A stretch of DNA of 64,000 bases from Cristatella mucedo (Eukaryota > Bryozoa > Phylactolaemata > Cristatellidae). The notes under the pieces were generated by a model. It saw nothing but the letters and a program-made list of their open reading frames with translations, was not told the origin of the DNA and did not search any database. How positions within the stretch are numbered: position 1 is the stretch's first letter; each line of letters starts with the position of its first letter. Location of the stretch: NCBI GenBank assembly GCA_009760855.2, contig WPIO01000061.1, positions 1,553,501 through 1,617,500 of the forward strand, given 5' to 3'. Position numbers and translations under genes: made by a program. This document shows, piece by piece, positions 35,040 through 57,350 of this stretch.

Positions 35040-37440
35040 AAGAAGTCCTCTCATGTATCTCCGTCTGTAACTGCCCCAATGAAATATAATGTATCTCTGT
35101 CTGTGACTGCCCCAATGAAATATAATGTATCTCCGTCTGTGACTGCCCCACAGCCACAAAGACTGCGTGGGCGTTACACAGGAGAGCTTTGTATTTCGCT
35201 CTAACAGCCTAATCGGCTTTTGGTAGCCAATAAATTTAATCTCACACCAAGAGGTAGACACAAGCATAGCTGAGTCAAGAGAGCAGTTGATATAGTGAGT
35301 AGCATGGAAGTAGCCGCTTGTGGTAACAGGAGATTAAAAAACAAATATCGTTGCGTACGAGTTGTAGAAGCGAGTTCCAAAGTCTAGGACCTGCAGAGCA
35401 AAAGCTTCTGTTGCCAACGGTCTTTAAGCGGAATGGAACAGGCCGAGGAGGCTGAAACTGGTGCAGCAGTTCAGCTAAGTACGGAGTAGTCAAGCCGGGG
35501 CGGGCCTTGTGGGTCAGAGTAAGAACCTTAATCTGTATCCCGTTGATCAATTAGCAGCCATACTAGCTCTTTAAGCAAAGGAGACACGTGGTCAAACCTC
35601 TGGGATTTGCAAACTAGCCTTGCAGCCATATTCATCCCCAGCTGCAGTAGCCTCGTGGCTTTTTTTCGGTAGCCCAGCCGAAAGAGAACTACAATGACCA
35701 AGCCGGGACAGAACCAATGAGCTAGTTGAAGTTTTTGCAAGCCACCACGGAAGAAAGTTCCTAATCTTAGTGATCGGATGTGATGGCTAGCTGCGAAGCA
35801 GTCTTCTAAACAAAGCCTGAACACTTTAGACAGCTGTCGAAGACGACACCTAAATTTCGAGCACATGGTGATTGTCGCACAAAATCATCACCTATAAAAA
35901 AAGAACAAAGCCTTCTACTCTAGCCACACGCTTGGGGTGTCCTATGAGCAGCAGTTCAGTTTTATCGTCTTTAAGTTTCAAGAAGTTTTCTGACATCCAG
36001 GATCTAATGTCAGCAAGGCAAGCATTTAGTATATCAGTTGCTGCTGCAGATTCCAAAGGTTTGAATGGCTAATATAGGAGAGTATAGTCAGCACAAAAGT
36101 GATATCCTATTCCATGAGCCGTAATAACTTTTGCCAGATGTTGAGTATAAATTGAGAACAGCAAGGGACCAAGAACGGACCCTTGAAGAATTCCACAGGT
36201 GACTGGTCTGGCGGATGAGACCTGACCCTCACTCAATACGGATTAAAAACGATCGAGGAAGTACGATTTGAACCACACCCGTGCCTCGTCTGCCAGTCCG
36301 ATTGTTGTTCTCAATCTTTCATGTAAGATATCGCAATCAATAGTGTCGAAGGCGTCTAATAAATCTAGCAGTGCTAGGTCAGTGGCATTCCCGTTATCGT
36401 TTCTGCATAGGGTGTCGTTGGTTACACGTAGAAGAGCAGTTTCACTGGAGTGCTGCCTCTTGAACCCCGACTGCAATATCTAAAAATTCGCGCTTTTCTT
36501 CAAACCATCTCTCAAGGAAGACCATATTCTGCGATTCAAAATTTTATTTTAGTCGGAGGGGCTTTATGGAGGCATGAATTTTGTCAGTGAAGAAGGCTGG
36601 AAACTTGTAGGCCGAACAGTTAATGTCTGGGGAGTGGGACTCCTCAGAATTGGCCGGTAAATTGTTTACCGCCATAAAAATATGTTTTGGGGTTGGACTG
36701 GAAGCACTGATGTTTTCGAATAAAAAATGAAGCCCTGGCTTTTGTAAGCTTCCGGGTGTCGACTCACAGGAAGTCTTTGAAATTGACTAGATCGTCATCA
36801 GACATACACTTCTGAAAGAGGCTTTCAAGCCTGAGCTTAACATGGCGCATATTTTGAAGTTTTCGCGTAAACTGAAAGAAATCTCCATGAGTCTATGCAC
36901 TGACAGGATGTACGGGAGCACGCTCGTCAAGAGCACTCCTAAGTCTCATGTTCACGGTATCGGCGAGGGTATCTAAGCTGTCGGTCGAATCTGGGTGCAG
37001 ATCAGGAAGGCCTGCCGGGCATACTGATTTAAAACATTTGTCCTGGTCAATCTTTTTTAAGATGCCTCGATGGAAAAACTCGACGTTACCCTATATACGT
37101 ACAACGGGGGAGGAATTGTTAACGAGACCGAGCAATGATCCGAGAGGGTGATCGGGCGAACAGCTAGGTCGATGCGGCAGACATCCTTAGTGATAGCGAG
37201 ACCGAGGCTATGGCCGCCATAATGTGTCGGACCAAACCAAAGTCCTGCAGACAGTCGAGAAATGAGCGGACCTGGCTATTGCTAGGGTTACCAATGTGAA
37301 TGTTGAAGTTCCTGAAATCAGTAAAGACTTGTCACAAACAAACATTTTAGTGAGGAACGCCGAAAACTCCTCTACAAACAAGTTTAGACTACCAGAAGGA
37401 GGTCGGTATATCGAAACAGTGAGAGGCGCTGTCTTTATAA
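35040..37440 (-). mobile_element. LINE-B copy with endonuclease and RT remnants
   Basis: The longest LINE-B copy. Minus-strand order is an AP-endonuclease-like remnant near 37430-37000 (an IYRPP...SLN.FVEEF-type motif), a linker, RT palm near 36476-36070 (TIDCDILHERLR; EARVWFKSYFLDRF), thumb and C-terminus 35866-35275 (RPVPFRLKTVGNRSFCSAGP), then 3' UTR. Multiple stops and frameshifts. Its 5' side is cut by a tRNA-SINE at 37441. The 3' terminus shows three near-identical copies of a roughly 36-bp unit. Confidence 0.8.
35052..35160. repeat. Three tandem ~36-bp units at the LINE-B 3' end
   Basis: Each unit starts ATGTATCTCCGTCTGTAACT (or a near match) and includes CTGCCCCAATGAAATATA. They are part of the LINE-B copy. 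Confidence 0.85.
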
Positions 37441-37625
37441 TAATGATAATAATCCTAGCTAATTAAACAGCCTCTTTTTGTATAGCGACAGAAAAGCCTT
37501 TACGGCTATCACCACCGCTTGCAGTGGCGATAAAGAATCGCCCACCGCAGGAATCGAACCCACGACCTCGGGACCGAGGTCGTGAAAGCAACCGCCTTAC
37601 CTGGTGTGCCATCACGGCTCACCAA
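37441..37625 (-). mobile_element. tRNA-derived SINE of a second family
   Basis: Minus strand: GCCGTGATGGCACACCAGGT head, CACGACCTCGG/CCGAGGTCGTG inverted repeat, B box GGTTCGATTCC, then a core TTTATCGCCACTGCAAGCGG...GATAGCCGTAAAGGC and AGAGGCTGTTTAATTAGCTA with a short (ATT) tail. It truncates the adjoining LINE-B. Not a functional tRNA because the D/anticodon arms do not fold. Confidence 0.78.
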
Positions 37626-38082
37626 GATCATCCATACCCCTTGCATCAGCAGATGAATCTAGAGAAAACGTAACGAAGATATCCAAATCTATTGTCGTCG
37701 AGTGTTATCGTGAGGCTTAATACAAAACTACCGATTGCACTGTCCCAAAAGATAGTTACGTGTTTCTTTGAAGAGCTTTTCTATATTCTTTTCAATTGCT
37801 TTGCTTGATGGGGACCTGATTGCAGCTAATTCAAGCGATGATCCATGCGAAAAACAGCACGTCTTATTGCCGAAGGATTCGCGAACAACAATAGCTGCCC
37901 GCTACCAGTCTTGTCTTAACACGTGGATTAACAGAATGAGAGCGCGTGTGGGGTGGTCTCATTTGCGGCTACTAGAGCATAGCGTGATCCACGAATCGGT
38001 AAGCCGCAATACAGCTAGTTTCTCCTGGACAGCCTGATCGTGAATAAGGAACTTAATGGTTTTAGTGAGCAGACATTTAATA

Positions 38083-38240
38083 ATAATAATAATAATGCAC
38101 TTGATAAAGCGCCCTCAGAGAATTCAATCTATTCCTAGGCGCTTTACATTGGCTGCAAAGGGAAACACGATTGAATGGTGAGTAATATCATGCTTGATAA
38201 ACAAAATGAATACCATGGTTAAGAGTGACATGCACGGGGT
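38083..38240 (-). mobile_element. LINE-A 3' tail fragment
   Basis: (AAT)n, GCGCCCTCAGAGAATTCAAT, CCTAGGCGCTTTACATTGGC and adjoining 3' UTR. Confidence 0.75.
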
Positions 38241-38244
38241 CGGC

Positions 38245-39300
38245 ATGCAAGTGGGGTTAGTGGCATATTACTGGTGGAATTTAAGAGGCAGTCCATTAAG
38301 TGCGTGACGCCGATTAAGCGGCAGGCGCTGCCCTTTCGAATTCTTATTGGATCTTAGCAACAACCATCGGTCGACTTTTCACAACATTCTGAGGCAAGGC
38401 GAGTGAGTTACTACCGAAACAAGTTCTAATCAGCGCTTTAATCTTTCGGGTCGTAGGTTTGATAACCAGGCTATTAATAATGCGAACGCAGGATGCAGTG
38501 AGGCTCTTACTGACCCGCCGAAGAAGGCCTGCAGGTAAGTATTGACTAATCATGACATCGGACCTTATGATAAGCAGGGCCCTGCATTGAAAAGCACACC
38601 CCAGGGCAGCTCATGAACAAACATCGCGGACATATTAGAGGAATATCCGAAAATATCACGAAGAAGTCAGGTCCAAACCGAGCTTGGAGTCTCGTATGAC
38701 TGTGATGCACTAAGACTACTTCTCGAAGCAGGCCAGTGACCACAACACAGCAGTCGACAATATCAAATGGGCGCTGTCATCAATAAAAATGAAGATTCAA
38801 ACTTCCAGATGGGTCTGCTCAGTTACACGTTCCAAGTCTGCCCGGACTCTCTCCAAATGCACCTTCGATTACTGTGAGTTTTCGCTTGCTCTAGAAGGCT
38901 GTCTGCTTTGGAGTCGCAGACGTCAGCTACGTACGATCCGAGCCTGTCTTGCGGAAAGCATACTAGTAATGTAATAGTGGTATAGTAATAGATGTTAATA
39001 GTGCTCAAGTAATAGTGCTATAGTGATGAGTGACTAACAGATCGCCATCGGTGCGCCTGTACGAAGCTTAAATGGGCGGTCGGGGCGCGCTTAGTGAGGT
39101 GACCCCAGAGAGCCGAGAGAGGCTTCTTCACGCCGCACTCGCCGCCACTTCTATTCGGGACCTAACAGAGTTTCCGTCTTGATTTTCGACGTCCTAGACC
39201 CCTCGTGCTGTTTACGCCTTCGTTGCTTCTCGCCCTACGTCTGTAGTGAAAACTACAATTACTCCACTGCCCATTATTTGGACGGCAATAGCCAATTGCC
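38245..39300. other. No gene recognised
   Basis: A short GC-rich patch at about 39.05-39.18 kb; otherwise featureless. Confidence 0.55.
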
Positions 39301-39304
39301 AATA

Positions 39305-40625
39305 GGAATAATAATAATACATTTGAACAGCGTCATCAGAGAACTCAATCTCTTTCTAGGGACTTTGCAGATCTTGTAAAGAAAGCACGACGAAATGATT
39401 GGTGGTAAAATTCGCGATGTCATCAACCGTAACGTTGTTAGATGTGACAAGCACAGGGTCAACACGCAGACATAGTTCGTAGCAGCAGGCACAATGTCAT
39501 CACGCATAAGCAAGCATATAAAATACGAATCACAAGACCCAATAAATGCTGTAATAAACAGGTGTTTTTTGCTTCCTTTTAAATATCGTCATGTCAAGGG
39601 AAGCCGTGATGTCAGTCGGAAGTAAATTCCAGGATCGGAAGCATGCGAACTAAAGGCGCGGTCTCCTAAGGATTTGAGGTTCGTAGGAGAAATAGCTACG
39701 CGATATGAGTCAGAACAGGGGGTAATACGGAGCTTGGATGGTGGGGGCATAGTTCTGATAGGTAGACTGGAGGCAGAAAACCAAAACACCTTAAAGCTAG
39801 TGACATAACCTTGAAGTCAATGCGCTGCTTGATTGGGAGCCAGTGCAAGTCGGCAAGAAGTGGTGTGATGTAGCAACTACGACTCCCACGACAGACGAGC
39901 CTAGCTGCAGAATGTTTCACCAACTGTACGCTCCTGATTGCACACGCCTGTAGACAAGCAAGCAGTGAGTTCCAGAGGTCGAGACGGTATGTTTTAAATG
40001 CACGACCCAATTTGGATGCAGTATCCTTATCTAGAAATCCCAAATTTTAGCAATGCTATGTGGCAGAAAGTAGGAAAACTTGACTGTGGAGCTGATGCAG
40101 TCGTCTAGTGCAAGGCCACTTTGGAAAAAGACACCTAGATTTCTTGCAGATGCAATAGAAGATAGGCTGGCAGAGCCAATTTTGAGGGTTAGGCTTTCCA
40201 ATTTCCGAGTCACACTTGGTATGTCCATAACAAGTAAGTTAGTTTTATCGTGATTCAATTACAGTAAGTTTGCTACCATCTATGTGCGGATGTTAGCAAT
40301 GCATGCAACAAGGGAGGAGAGACAATTCTACGTTCTGGAGAGCTAGGAGAATCAAATTAAAGGTACAATTGAATGTTATCCGCATAGAAAATAGCCTAGA
40401 TTGTGCTTTGCGTTCACATCAACAAAAGGGAGAATATAAATTGTGCAAAGAAGCGGACCAAGTGCACAACCCTATAAATTATATTTAACCCTGAGGTACC
40501 CGTATTTAAGTGGCTCCTCGGATTATTTTTGCCCGTTACATCCTACTCTGGAGTCTCCCACTGAGATAGGACCAAAACGATTGCAGTGCCTGTAATTTCC
40601 AGGCGAGATGAAAGGTGTTCGAGAA
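39305..40625 (-). mobile_element. LINE-A copy, RT to tail
   Basis: One of the better preserved LINE-A copies. Minus-strand pieces: [80 protein letters not shown]. Frames break at about 40030 and 39700. The tail is at 39310-39375. Confidence 0.82.
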
Positions 40626-40860
40626 GGACTTAATAATGATGATTATTATCATTCTTATAAATTTGTATAGCGCCCCGAGAGAATCGACTCTCTCTCTCTA
40701 GGCACTTTACAGATGCTGCATAGAAAAAATTGCCAAATGTTTGGTGGTAGCATCCGCGATCAGCAGGCATAATGTGGTGTAAGCAGGTACACGCACGCGA
40801 AGGACGAATGACGCGGACTCACCAAATGCTATAATAAATATGTGCCTTTAAAGATTTCGG
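40626..40860 (-). mobile_element. LINE-A 3' tail fragment
   Basis: A second tail with (ATT)-rich end, GCGCCCCGAGAGAATCGACT and CTAGGCACTTTACAGATGCT, directly against the 5' side of the copy at 39.3-40.6 kb. Confidence 0.7.
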
Positions 40861-41029
40861 ATTTTCTACTTGATTATCAATAGAATCAAACGCTGCCGAA
40901 ACTCTCACCCTGCTGTGCTCGCAGCTGCGTTGTCCGTCGCCTCAGCTCCGGCGATTAGACCAGCATGCGGGGTCCGAACAAAGCTTCACTTGAGCGCTCC
41001 TCATCATCTATCTGCTCGATCTTGAGATT

Positions 41030-41395
41030 ACAAATTTGTAAGCTGGCTGTATCATCATTAAATTTGAGAATATTTGAAGCTATCTATCTTAAGGTGAATG
41101 TCAGAAATACACGCCGCTAGGAAGTTGAGAGAGCTTTAGTTTCCGGAAAGCAGAGGATAAAAGCATAGATATAGCTGCGTGTCGTCTACCTAAAAATGAA
41201 AGCCTAGATTGTGGTTAGCGATTACACTGGCGAGAGAGAGGGTTATGCATTATAAAAAGAAGTGCTGCAAGCAAAGATAACTGGGGCACCACATACTTTA
41301 GCGGCTTCTTAAATGATAGTTGCTCGTAGACATCAACGCTCCCTTGAGATAGAAGCTAAGCCATTGCAGTTCAGTGGTCAAACATATGCAGAGTA
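41030..41395 (-). mobile_element. LINE-A RT fragment
   Basis: Minus-strand RT palm remnant without a tail, corresponding to the 24.55-24.85 kb region of the other copy. Confidence 0.55.
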
Positions 41396-41442
41396 AACTT
41401 AAACGCAGAGCGAATGCTGTGTCATTCACCTGGAGCAACGAA

Positions 41443-41446
<4 letters not shown>

Positions 41447-41481
<35 letters not shown>
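41447..41481. repeat. (TC)n microsatellite
   Basis: About 35 bp of pure TC. Confidence 0.95.
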
Positions 41482-41485
<4 letters not shown>

Positions 41486-41569
41486 TTTCCGCTTTGATTG
41501 ATGCCGCGCTTTCTTTAATACCTGACCCGGGATGCCTCGATTGCAAGAAAGTTCAAGCAGGAGGTGAAG

Positions 41570-43360
41570 GTGAAGTTCAAGGTGAAGCGCACTGCATCCG
41601 CTGAGACCGCGCCCCACCCATGGCGGCTGCCAGCGAGTGGCACCGCTGGCGGGCGGGTCTGCCGCACAGCAGTAAGGGCGTTGGGCGCGAGGCGTACGCC
41701 GGATGCACCCGAAGCTTGCTACTAGCTTCCCGGCGCGGCCGAGGCGGTCGCGCGACCAGACGACGCCGCAGCGAGCGTGCGGCAACGATGGCGCGCCAGC
41801 TGTCGCTCCTCGCAGCAGCGCCGCCGCAGCGCCAAGCCGACTGGCCAAATATAAACATTCCGTCTCCGTCCCTCCTTCATTCCCTTCCTTGCACTCTCCT
41901 TTTCTAGCGGGCGCCGGGGGCTTTTTCGGGCCCACCCACGACCGCCAGCCACCGATGCCGCCGCCGCCGCGCCTGCTGGCATTAAGCTCAGTGCGCTGAC
42001 TCAGCGAGAAACTGCTGCAGCCACACCCGCGATCAGCAGCGCTAGCGGCGCTGGGGTGTACCGGCTGCGTGGACTCTTGCCCCTTTGATAGGGGCGGGGG
42101 GGGGTGGTCGCTAGCGGCAGACGGCGAGGCCGCTGGGCTTCCATTGACCAAGCTACGACGGCCCGCGAGACGCTGCGACGGCAGGCATCCGAGGAAGGGG
42201 GACTCGGGGAACCAACGCACGGGCTCTTTTTAGTCAATTCGACCTTCTCCGGCGCCCATCTTTTCCGATTTCGCTGCTGCACTCGGGCGCGTCGTGCTGT
42301 GCGCGCTGGCAGCCTCGCTCTGGCACGCGAAGCTCGCGTTGCGGGCGGCGAGCAGCCGGCAACCGGTCGCACGGCGGCCGCCGCGCCCCTAACGAGCCTA
42401 CTATGCTGCCGCGGCGGGGGCGCTCCAGGGTATTGCCGCTGCGGTAGTCGGGTGGCCACCGCCATCCACCGGCGGCAGCGCGTCAGGCAGGGAGGGGGGG
42501 TGAGAGAGCGAGCGAGAAGCGAGCGCGGACGACTGCGGCAGTTATAAAGACGCGCGAAAAAGCGCACTCAAAGCGTCGTTAGCAGCGGCGAGTCGTCGCG
42601 TCGAGGGGCTAAGCACTAAGCTTAGAACGATGGCTGCTGTCGTGTCGGAAACCGGCGAGGGAACTGCACGCGTGCAAGCGTCGGACGTAACGTATTTAAT
42701 AGAAGTCTCCCGAGCTCCGGCGGAGACCCGACGGTCTCTTTCTCCGCTGCCTGCGGCTCAACAAACCAACGACCCGGGAAGCGAGCGGAGACGCGCGGAG
42801 CGCGCGCCCGCCGGAGCGCGGCTCGCGCCCCGGAGCTCGCGTCGGAGCGGCGGCTCTCGAGAGTCCAGCGGACCGCTTGGGCGCGCGCGTGCGTGCTTGC
42901 GCAGCGCGGGCGGCGCGGGTCCCGCCTCGGCGTTCCGTTAGCCGGCCGCGCTGCGGCACGACGGAGCTGTGCGGCAGCGACGCCCGCGTGCGCGGCCTCG
43001 CCGTCGCCTGGGCGGCGAGAGGCCGTCGCCGCCGCCACCGCGCGGCGGACCGCCTCGTTCCGGAGCTCTTCGCGGCAGCTGGCGCGGGCGTAAATCTCCG
43101 CTTCCTCCTCCAGTCCAAGCAATTCCCGCGTCCTCACGGACTGCAGAGGTGTCCGCAGCTGCGGCGGCGACGGCTGCGGCTGCTCCGGACTACTGCGACG
43201 GCCAGCGCGTAGGCGCAGCAGCGACTAGTCGCTGCTGCGCCTCGCTGTGCGACGGCGGCCGCTGCTGCTGCCATCCGACTGGCGGCGGTGGCAGCGGCAG
43301 CGGCAGCGGTGACCGGACGTGGGCAGCAAAGCTCAGACCGTGGCGGAAACTGTCCTCTAG
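41570..43360. other. GC-rich island beyond the FoxF stop
   Basis: CpG-rich, with many (GGC)n runs and open frames on all strands. It probably holds the FoxF 3' UTR and a possible antisense promoter (TATA at 42543). Confidence 0.6.
42543..42941 (+). other. TATA-containing GC-rich promoter candidate with a 103-codon reading frame
   Basis: TATAAA at 42543-42548 (plus strand) precedes ATG at 42630 (AACGATGG) and a frame to 42941 starting MAAVVSETGEGTARVQASD. It lies just beyond the FoxF stop on the opposite strand inside a 1.8 kb GC-rich island (41.57-43.36 kb). GC-rich DNA gives long open frames on all strands, so the protein is doubtful; an antisense or convergent transcript is the more reasonable reading. 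Confidence 0.25.
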
Positions 43361-54332
<10,972 letters not shown>

Positions 54333-54404
54333 GGCGGCAGCGGCGGTGACGACGACGTCGGCGCGCGTGGTCGCCAGTGAGCGCGGTACTCGAAAGCCGC
54401 TCGG

Positions 54405-54436
<32 letters not shown>

Positions 54437-54660
54437 TGTCGGGAGGTCTGCGGCAGCGGACGGGCTGCGCGGCTGGGAGCTGGCTGTGAAAGCTATCTCG
54501 CTGCCCGAGCGTTATGTAGTGCGAGCTATGCAAATGAGGTCGCCGAAAGTTTTTCGCTAGCTCGCCAGTGTTAGATGTCGGGCCGGTTGCGGGGGTATCG
54601 CTTTCCCGACGGAGTGTCAGTCATCAGCCAATGAGCTCGCCGGGACTGGGTAGCGCGCGC
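54333..54660 (-). promoter_or_regulatory. FoxF 5' leader/promoter region
   Basis: A GC-rich segment upstream of the FoxF start. It holds a TC tract at 54413-54435 (GA on the gene strand), an octamer motif ATGCAAAT at 54528-54535 (plus strand) and a CCAAT box at 54628-54632. No TATA box was seen at a sensible distance. The transcription start cannot be placed from sequence alone. Confidence 0.4.
54413..54435. repeat. (TC)n tract in the FoxF leader
   Basis: Short TC tract about 80 bp upstream of the FoxF ATG. Confidence 0.9.
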
Positions 54661-55254
54661 GCCGGTGGATTGCGCCCGGCTTCCACCCCGCGCCGGGCCT
54701 TCGGCGAGAGAGTAGACGAGCGCGCGGACAGACTCCGCCCGAGCCAATTAGAGCGCGGCGGCGAAACGCCGGCGCCTCGGCGGGGCGCGAGGCGAACAGG
54801 GAATCGCCGACGTCCGTCCTTCACCTCTATCCGTCGCTGCTGTCGCCAAAGTCTTTTGCGGTTATACGAGCATATCCGGGACGAGCTGGACGACACAGTT
54901 CCGATCGGGTGCTCCTAGCCGAGGCGCCGTTCTGGTACTCGGTGCTACTCGCCGGCATTCGCGGAGACAAGCGTACAATATACGGCGAGAAAAAGTATTC
55001 GCATTTAGCTCTTTGTAAAATTCGATGCCTGCGCGGTCGTCGTGAAGAAAAGGTCGAAGCCCGCTGGCGGCTGGCACGAAACGGGCATGCCGCCGCCGCC
55101 GCTACGCATAAAGCGTCGGATAAGAGCGAAAGTGGGACGAAGTAGCTTTGCTTTTAGTCGCGCTGAGCTTCGCCGAGCTAATATAGACGCAGAGAAAATC
55201 ACCAAATTTTCTCTGCAGTAGCGTCACGTGCCTTATATATATATATATATTTAT

Positions 55255-55396
55255 ATATATAATTCACTTATATAGCGCCCCAAGAGAACTTAATCTCTAT
55301 TCAGGCGCTTCACATATGCCTCGGGGCTCGAGCCCACTACCTCAGTCAGACCTTGGTGGGGGCGAGCACCTTAACCGCTAGACCAAACCAGCTCGG
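55255..55396 (-). mobile_element. tRNA-headed SINE with LINE-A-like tail (best copy)
   Basis: Minus strand: TTTGGTCTAGCGGTTAAGGT (A box), GTGGGCTCGAGCCCCGAG (B box), then TGAAGCGCCTGAATAGAGAT, TTCTCTTGGGGCGCTATATA and an AT end. About 140 bp in all. The tail hairpin (AGCGCC...GGCGCT) is the LINE-A one. Confidence 0.8.
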
Positions 55397-55399
55397 CCT

Positions 55400-57015
55400 T
55401 AGCACCCGCGTGTCTAGGCACCTCGCCGAGTGTGCGCGGCGTCCTAGCGCGGACGGCCGACGACGCTGAAGGCTGCCAGGCTCATAGTCAACACGTCGGA
55501 ATTTTGGCGGCTACCGACTGCCTTGCCGAGAGACAACGGGCGCGTCCTTCGCAGCTGCGTCCGGCACGCGACACCTTCGTAGGCCTTCGTCGGCAGCGTC
55601 GCACTATTCTTTGTTTTACCAGCGGCTGTCTGAGACCGCACCCTAAGATGGAGTGATGTGTTACCGCTCCAACATGACGTCGCTAGCTTGGTTTCCTAGT
55701 TGTCGTCGCCGCGCGGTCACCATTGCTGCCGCGGCAGCAGCGGAAGCGCCGGTGGGGGCCATACATTGAGCAAATAGCAGAGGATACTGACGAGGCTGGG
55801 AGTAAAATGAATTCCCGCCGGCTTTCGCATCCGGGACATTCGGAAGAGCTCGCTCGGCGATGAATCGCGGGCCGCGTGAAATTGAAATCGGTTCGTTTAC
55901 GCCAACAGTTATTCTTCGTTTGTGTATGCCAGGAATGAAGCTTATCTTAAAAACGCTCAGCCTTAACATTTTGATTCCAATATTTTGAACCCAAGGCCTT
56001 GGCCATAAAAGAAGCTCGCGCGCGCAGTGTTGCCAGTTGTAGAGCAGACGCGAGCCAAACACGGTTCAAGCTGGTTGGTCAAGCCTCAAAGCATGGCACG
56101 AGAGCCGTAGCTATCTGTTTCGGTACACGCAGGTATGCAGACGGTAGCAGAGCGCGGCTGCAATAAAAAAGCAACACATATCTTAATAAAAATTCCACGG
56201 CGTTTACGACTCTTCTAAAGCAACAGAGGGCAACATCTGTACAGCAGTAGCAATTGCTTACAACTCACTAATTAAAATCCCAAAGCGCAACAGACTGACC
56301 GTCGCTTGAAACGAGCTTTTATAAGGTCTAAATAGTAGATTATGGCATAACCGTTTCCCAATAAATATGAAAAGTAGTCACATGGTATGAGCACTCTTGA
56401 TTTCGATTGCATTTGGCAATCGTCTGCGCAGTCACGTGTTCTGGATGAAGCTCCCCACGATCAGTTAGGCGAGTGTAGAGACGCTAGTACAGCCAGCGTT
56501 GGTCATGCGACTACGAGCGAGGTCTGGCGCCCGCTACTTGCACTGCGCTTATGCCCAAGGCGCCGGCCGGAGACGTAACGCACTTTTAAGAAATCTGGAC
56601 TAGTTGCATTTCGATTCTTGGAACCCTTTGGCCGAAGACATTACAATTTGCTGATTTAATTGATTGATGGCATATTAAATGAGCATCGTGCCTGAAGCAC
56701 GTCCTGCAGTTTTGACGTTCGTACCTAGCGTTGTCGTATTCTGATGCACCAAACGGGTATAATAGTACTAGAGCTCCATGCCCGAAGGTTAACAATTTCT
56801 TGCTTAAACACAATTTGGGACTTTAGAAACCGAATTATTTGAATTCAAAGAACCACGAGACGGCGCTTACTACAAATTGACCACATTTTGAATCTGCGCT
56901 TGATCAAACTCAAGTAGATCAGTCATTGGTCAGTATTGACCCAATCAACAGTTTTAAGATAATAATGGTAACAGCCATAGATCGTATGGCTGAATAAGAA
57001 AGTAATCTTAATATA
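55400..57015. other. No gene recognised
   Basis: CpG-rich to about 56.05 kb, then ordinary sequence. No convincing exon. Confidence 0.5.
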
Positions 57016-57019
57016 ATAC

Positions 57020-57110
57020 TAATTGTTTGGATATGGTTTCTTTACAGCATCTGTAAAGTGCCTAGAAAAAAGATTGACTCTCCGAGGGCGCTATGCAAAT
57101 GTACTAGAGC
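57020..57110 (+). mobile_element. LINE-A 3' tail fragment
   Basis: Plus-strand tail AAAGTGCCTAGAAAAAAGAT...GAGGGCGCTATGC. Confidence 0.65.
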
Positions 57111-57114
57111 AGAT

Positions 57115-57305
57115 GGGTTGAACTTCTTATTCTGATTTACCGCAACTCAACTTCTCATTTCATTAAAGATTCCTAAAATAGGGAGAACGCTTCCTAGGTG
57201 ATGCTCCGGACGTCGTTCAGCATGCCTCACATGCAATTGAACTGATAAAAGGCAGACACGGCTGGATTGGCCTGGGAGACGCCAGGTTTGGAGCATACAA
57301 ATTTA

Positions 57306-57350
<45 letters not shown>

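Noticed and set aside
37572-37625. A functional tRNA gene
   Set aside because: A- and B-box-like words exist but the cloverleaf does not fold, the same sequence recurs with a fixed body and tail, and so it is a SINE.
41426-42567. Long frames on both strands of the GC-rich island (up to 264 codons)
   Set aside because: CpG-rich DNA lacks stops by composition. No motif, and neither strand stands out.
54333-54533. An upstream in-frame start for FoxF at 54533, adding 67 residues
   Set aside because: The extra segment translates a GA repeat and GC-rich leader, and the ATG at 54332 has a much better Kozak context.
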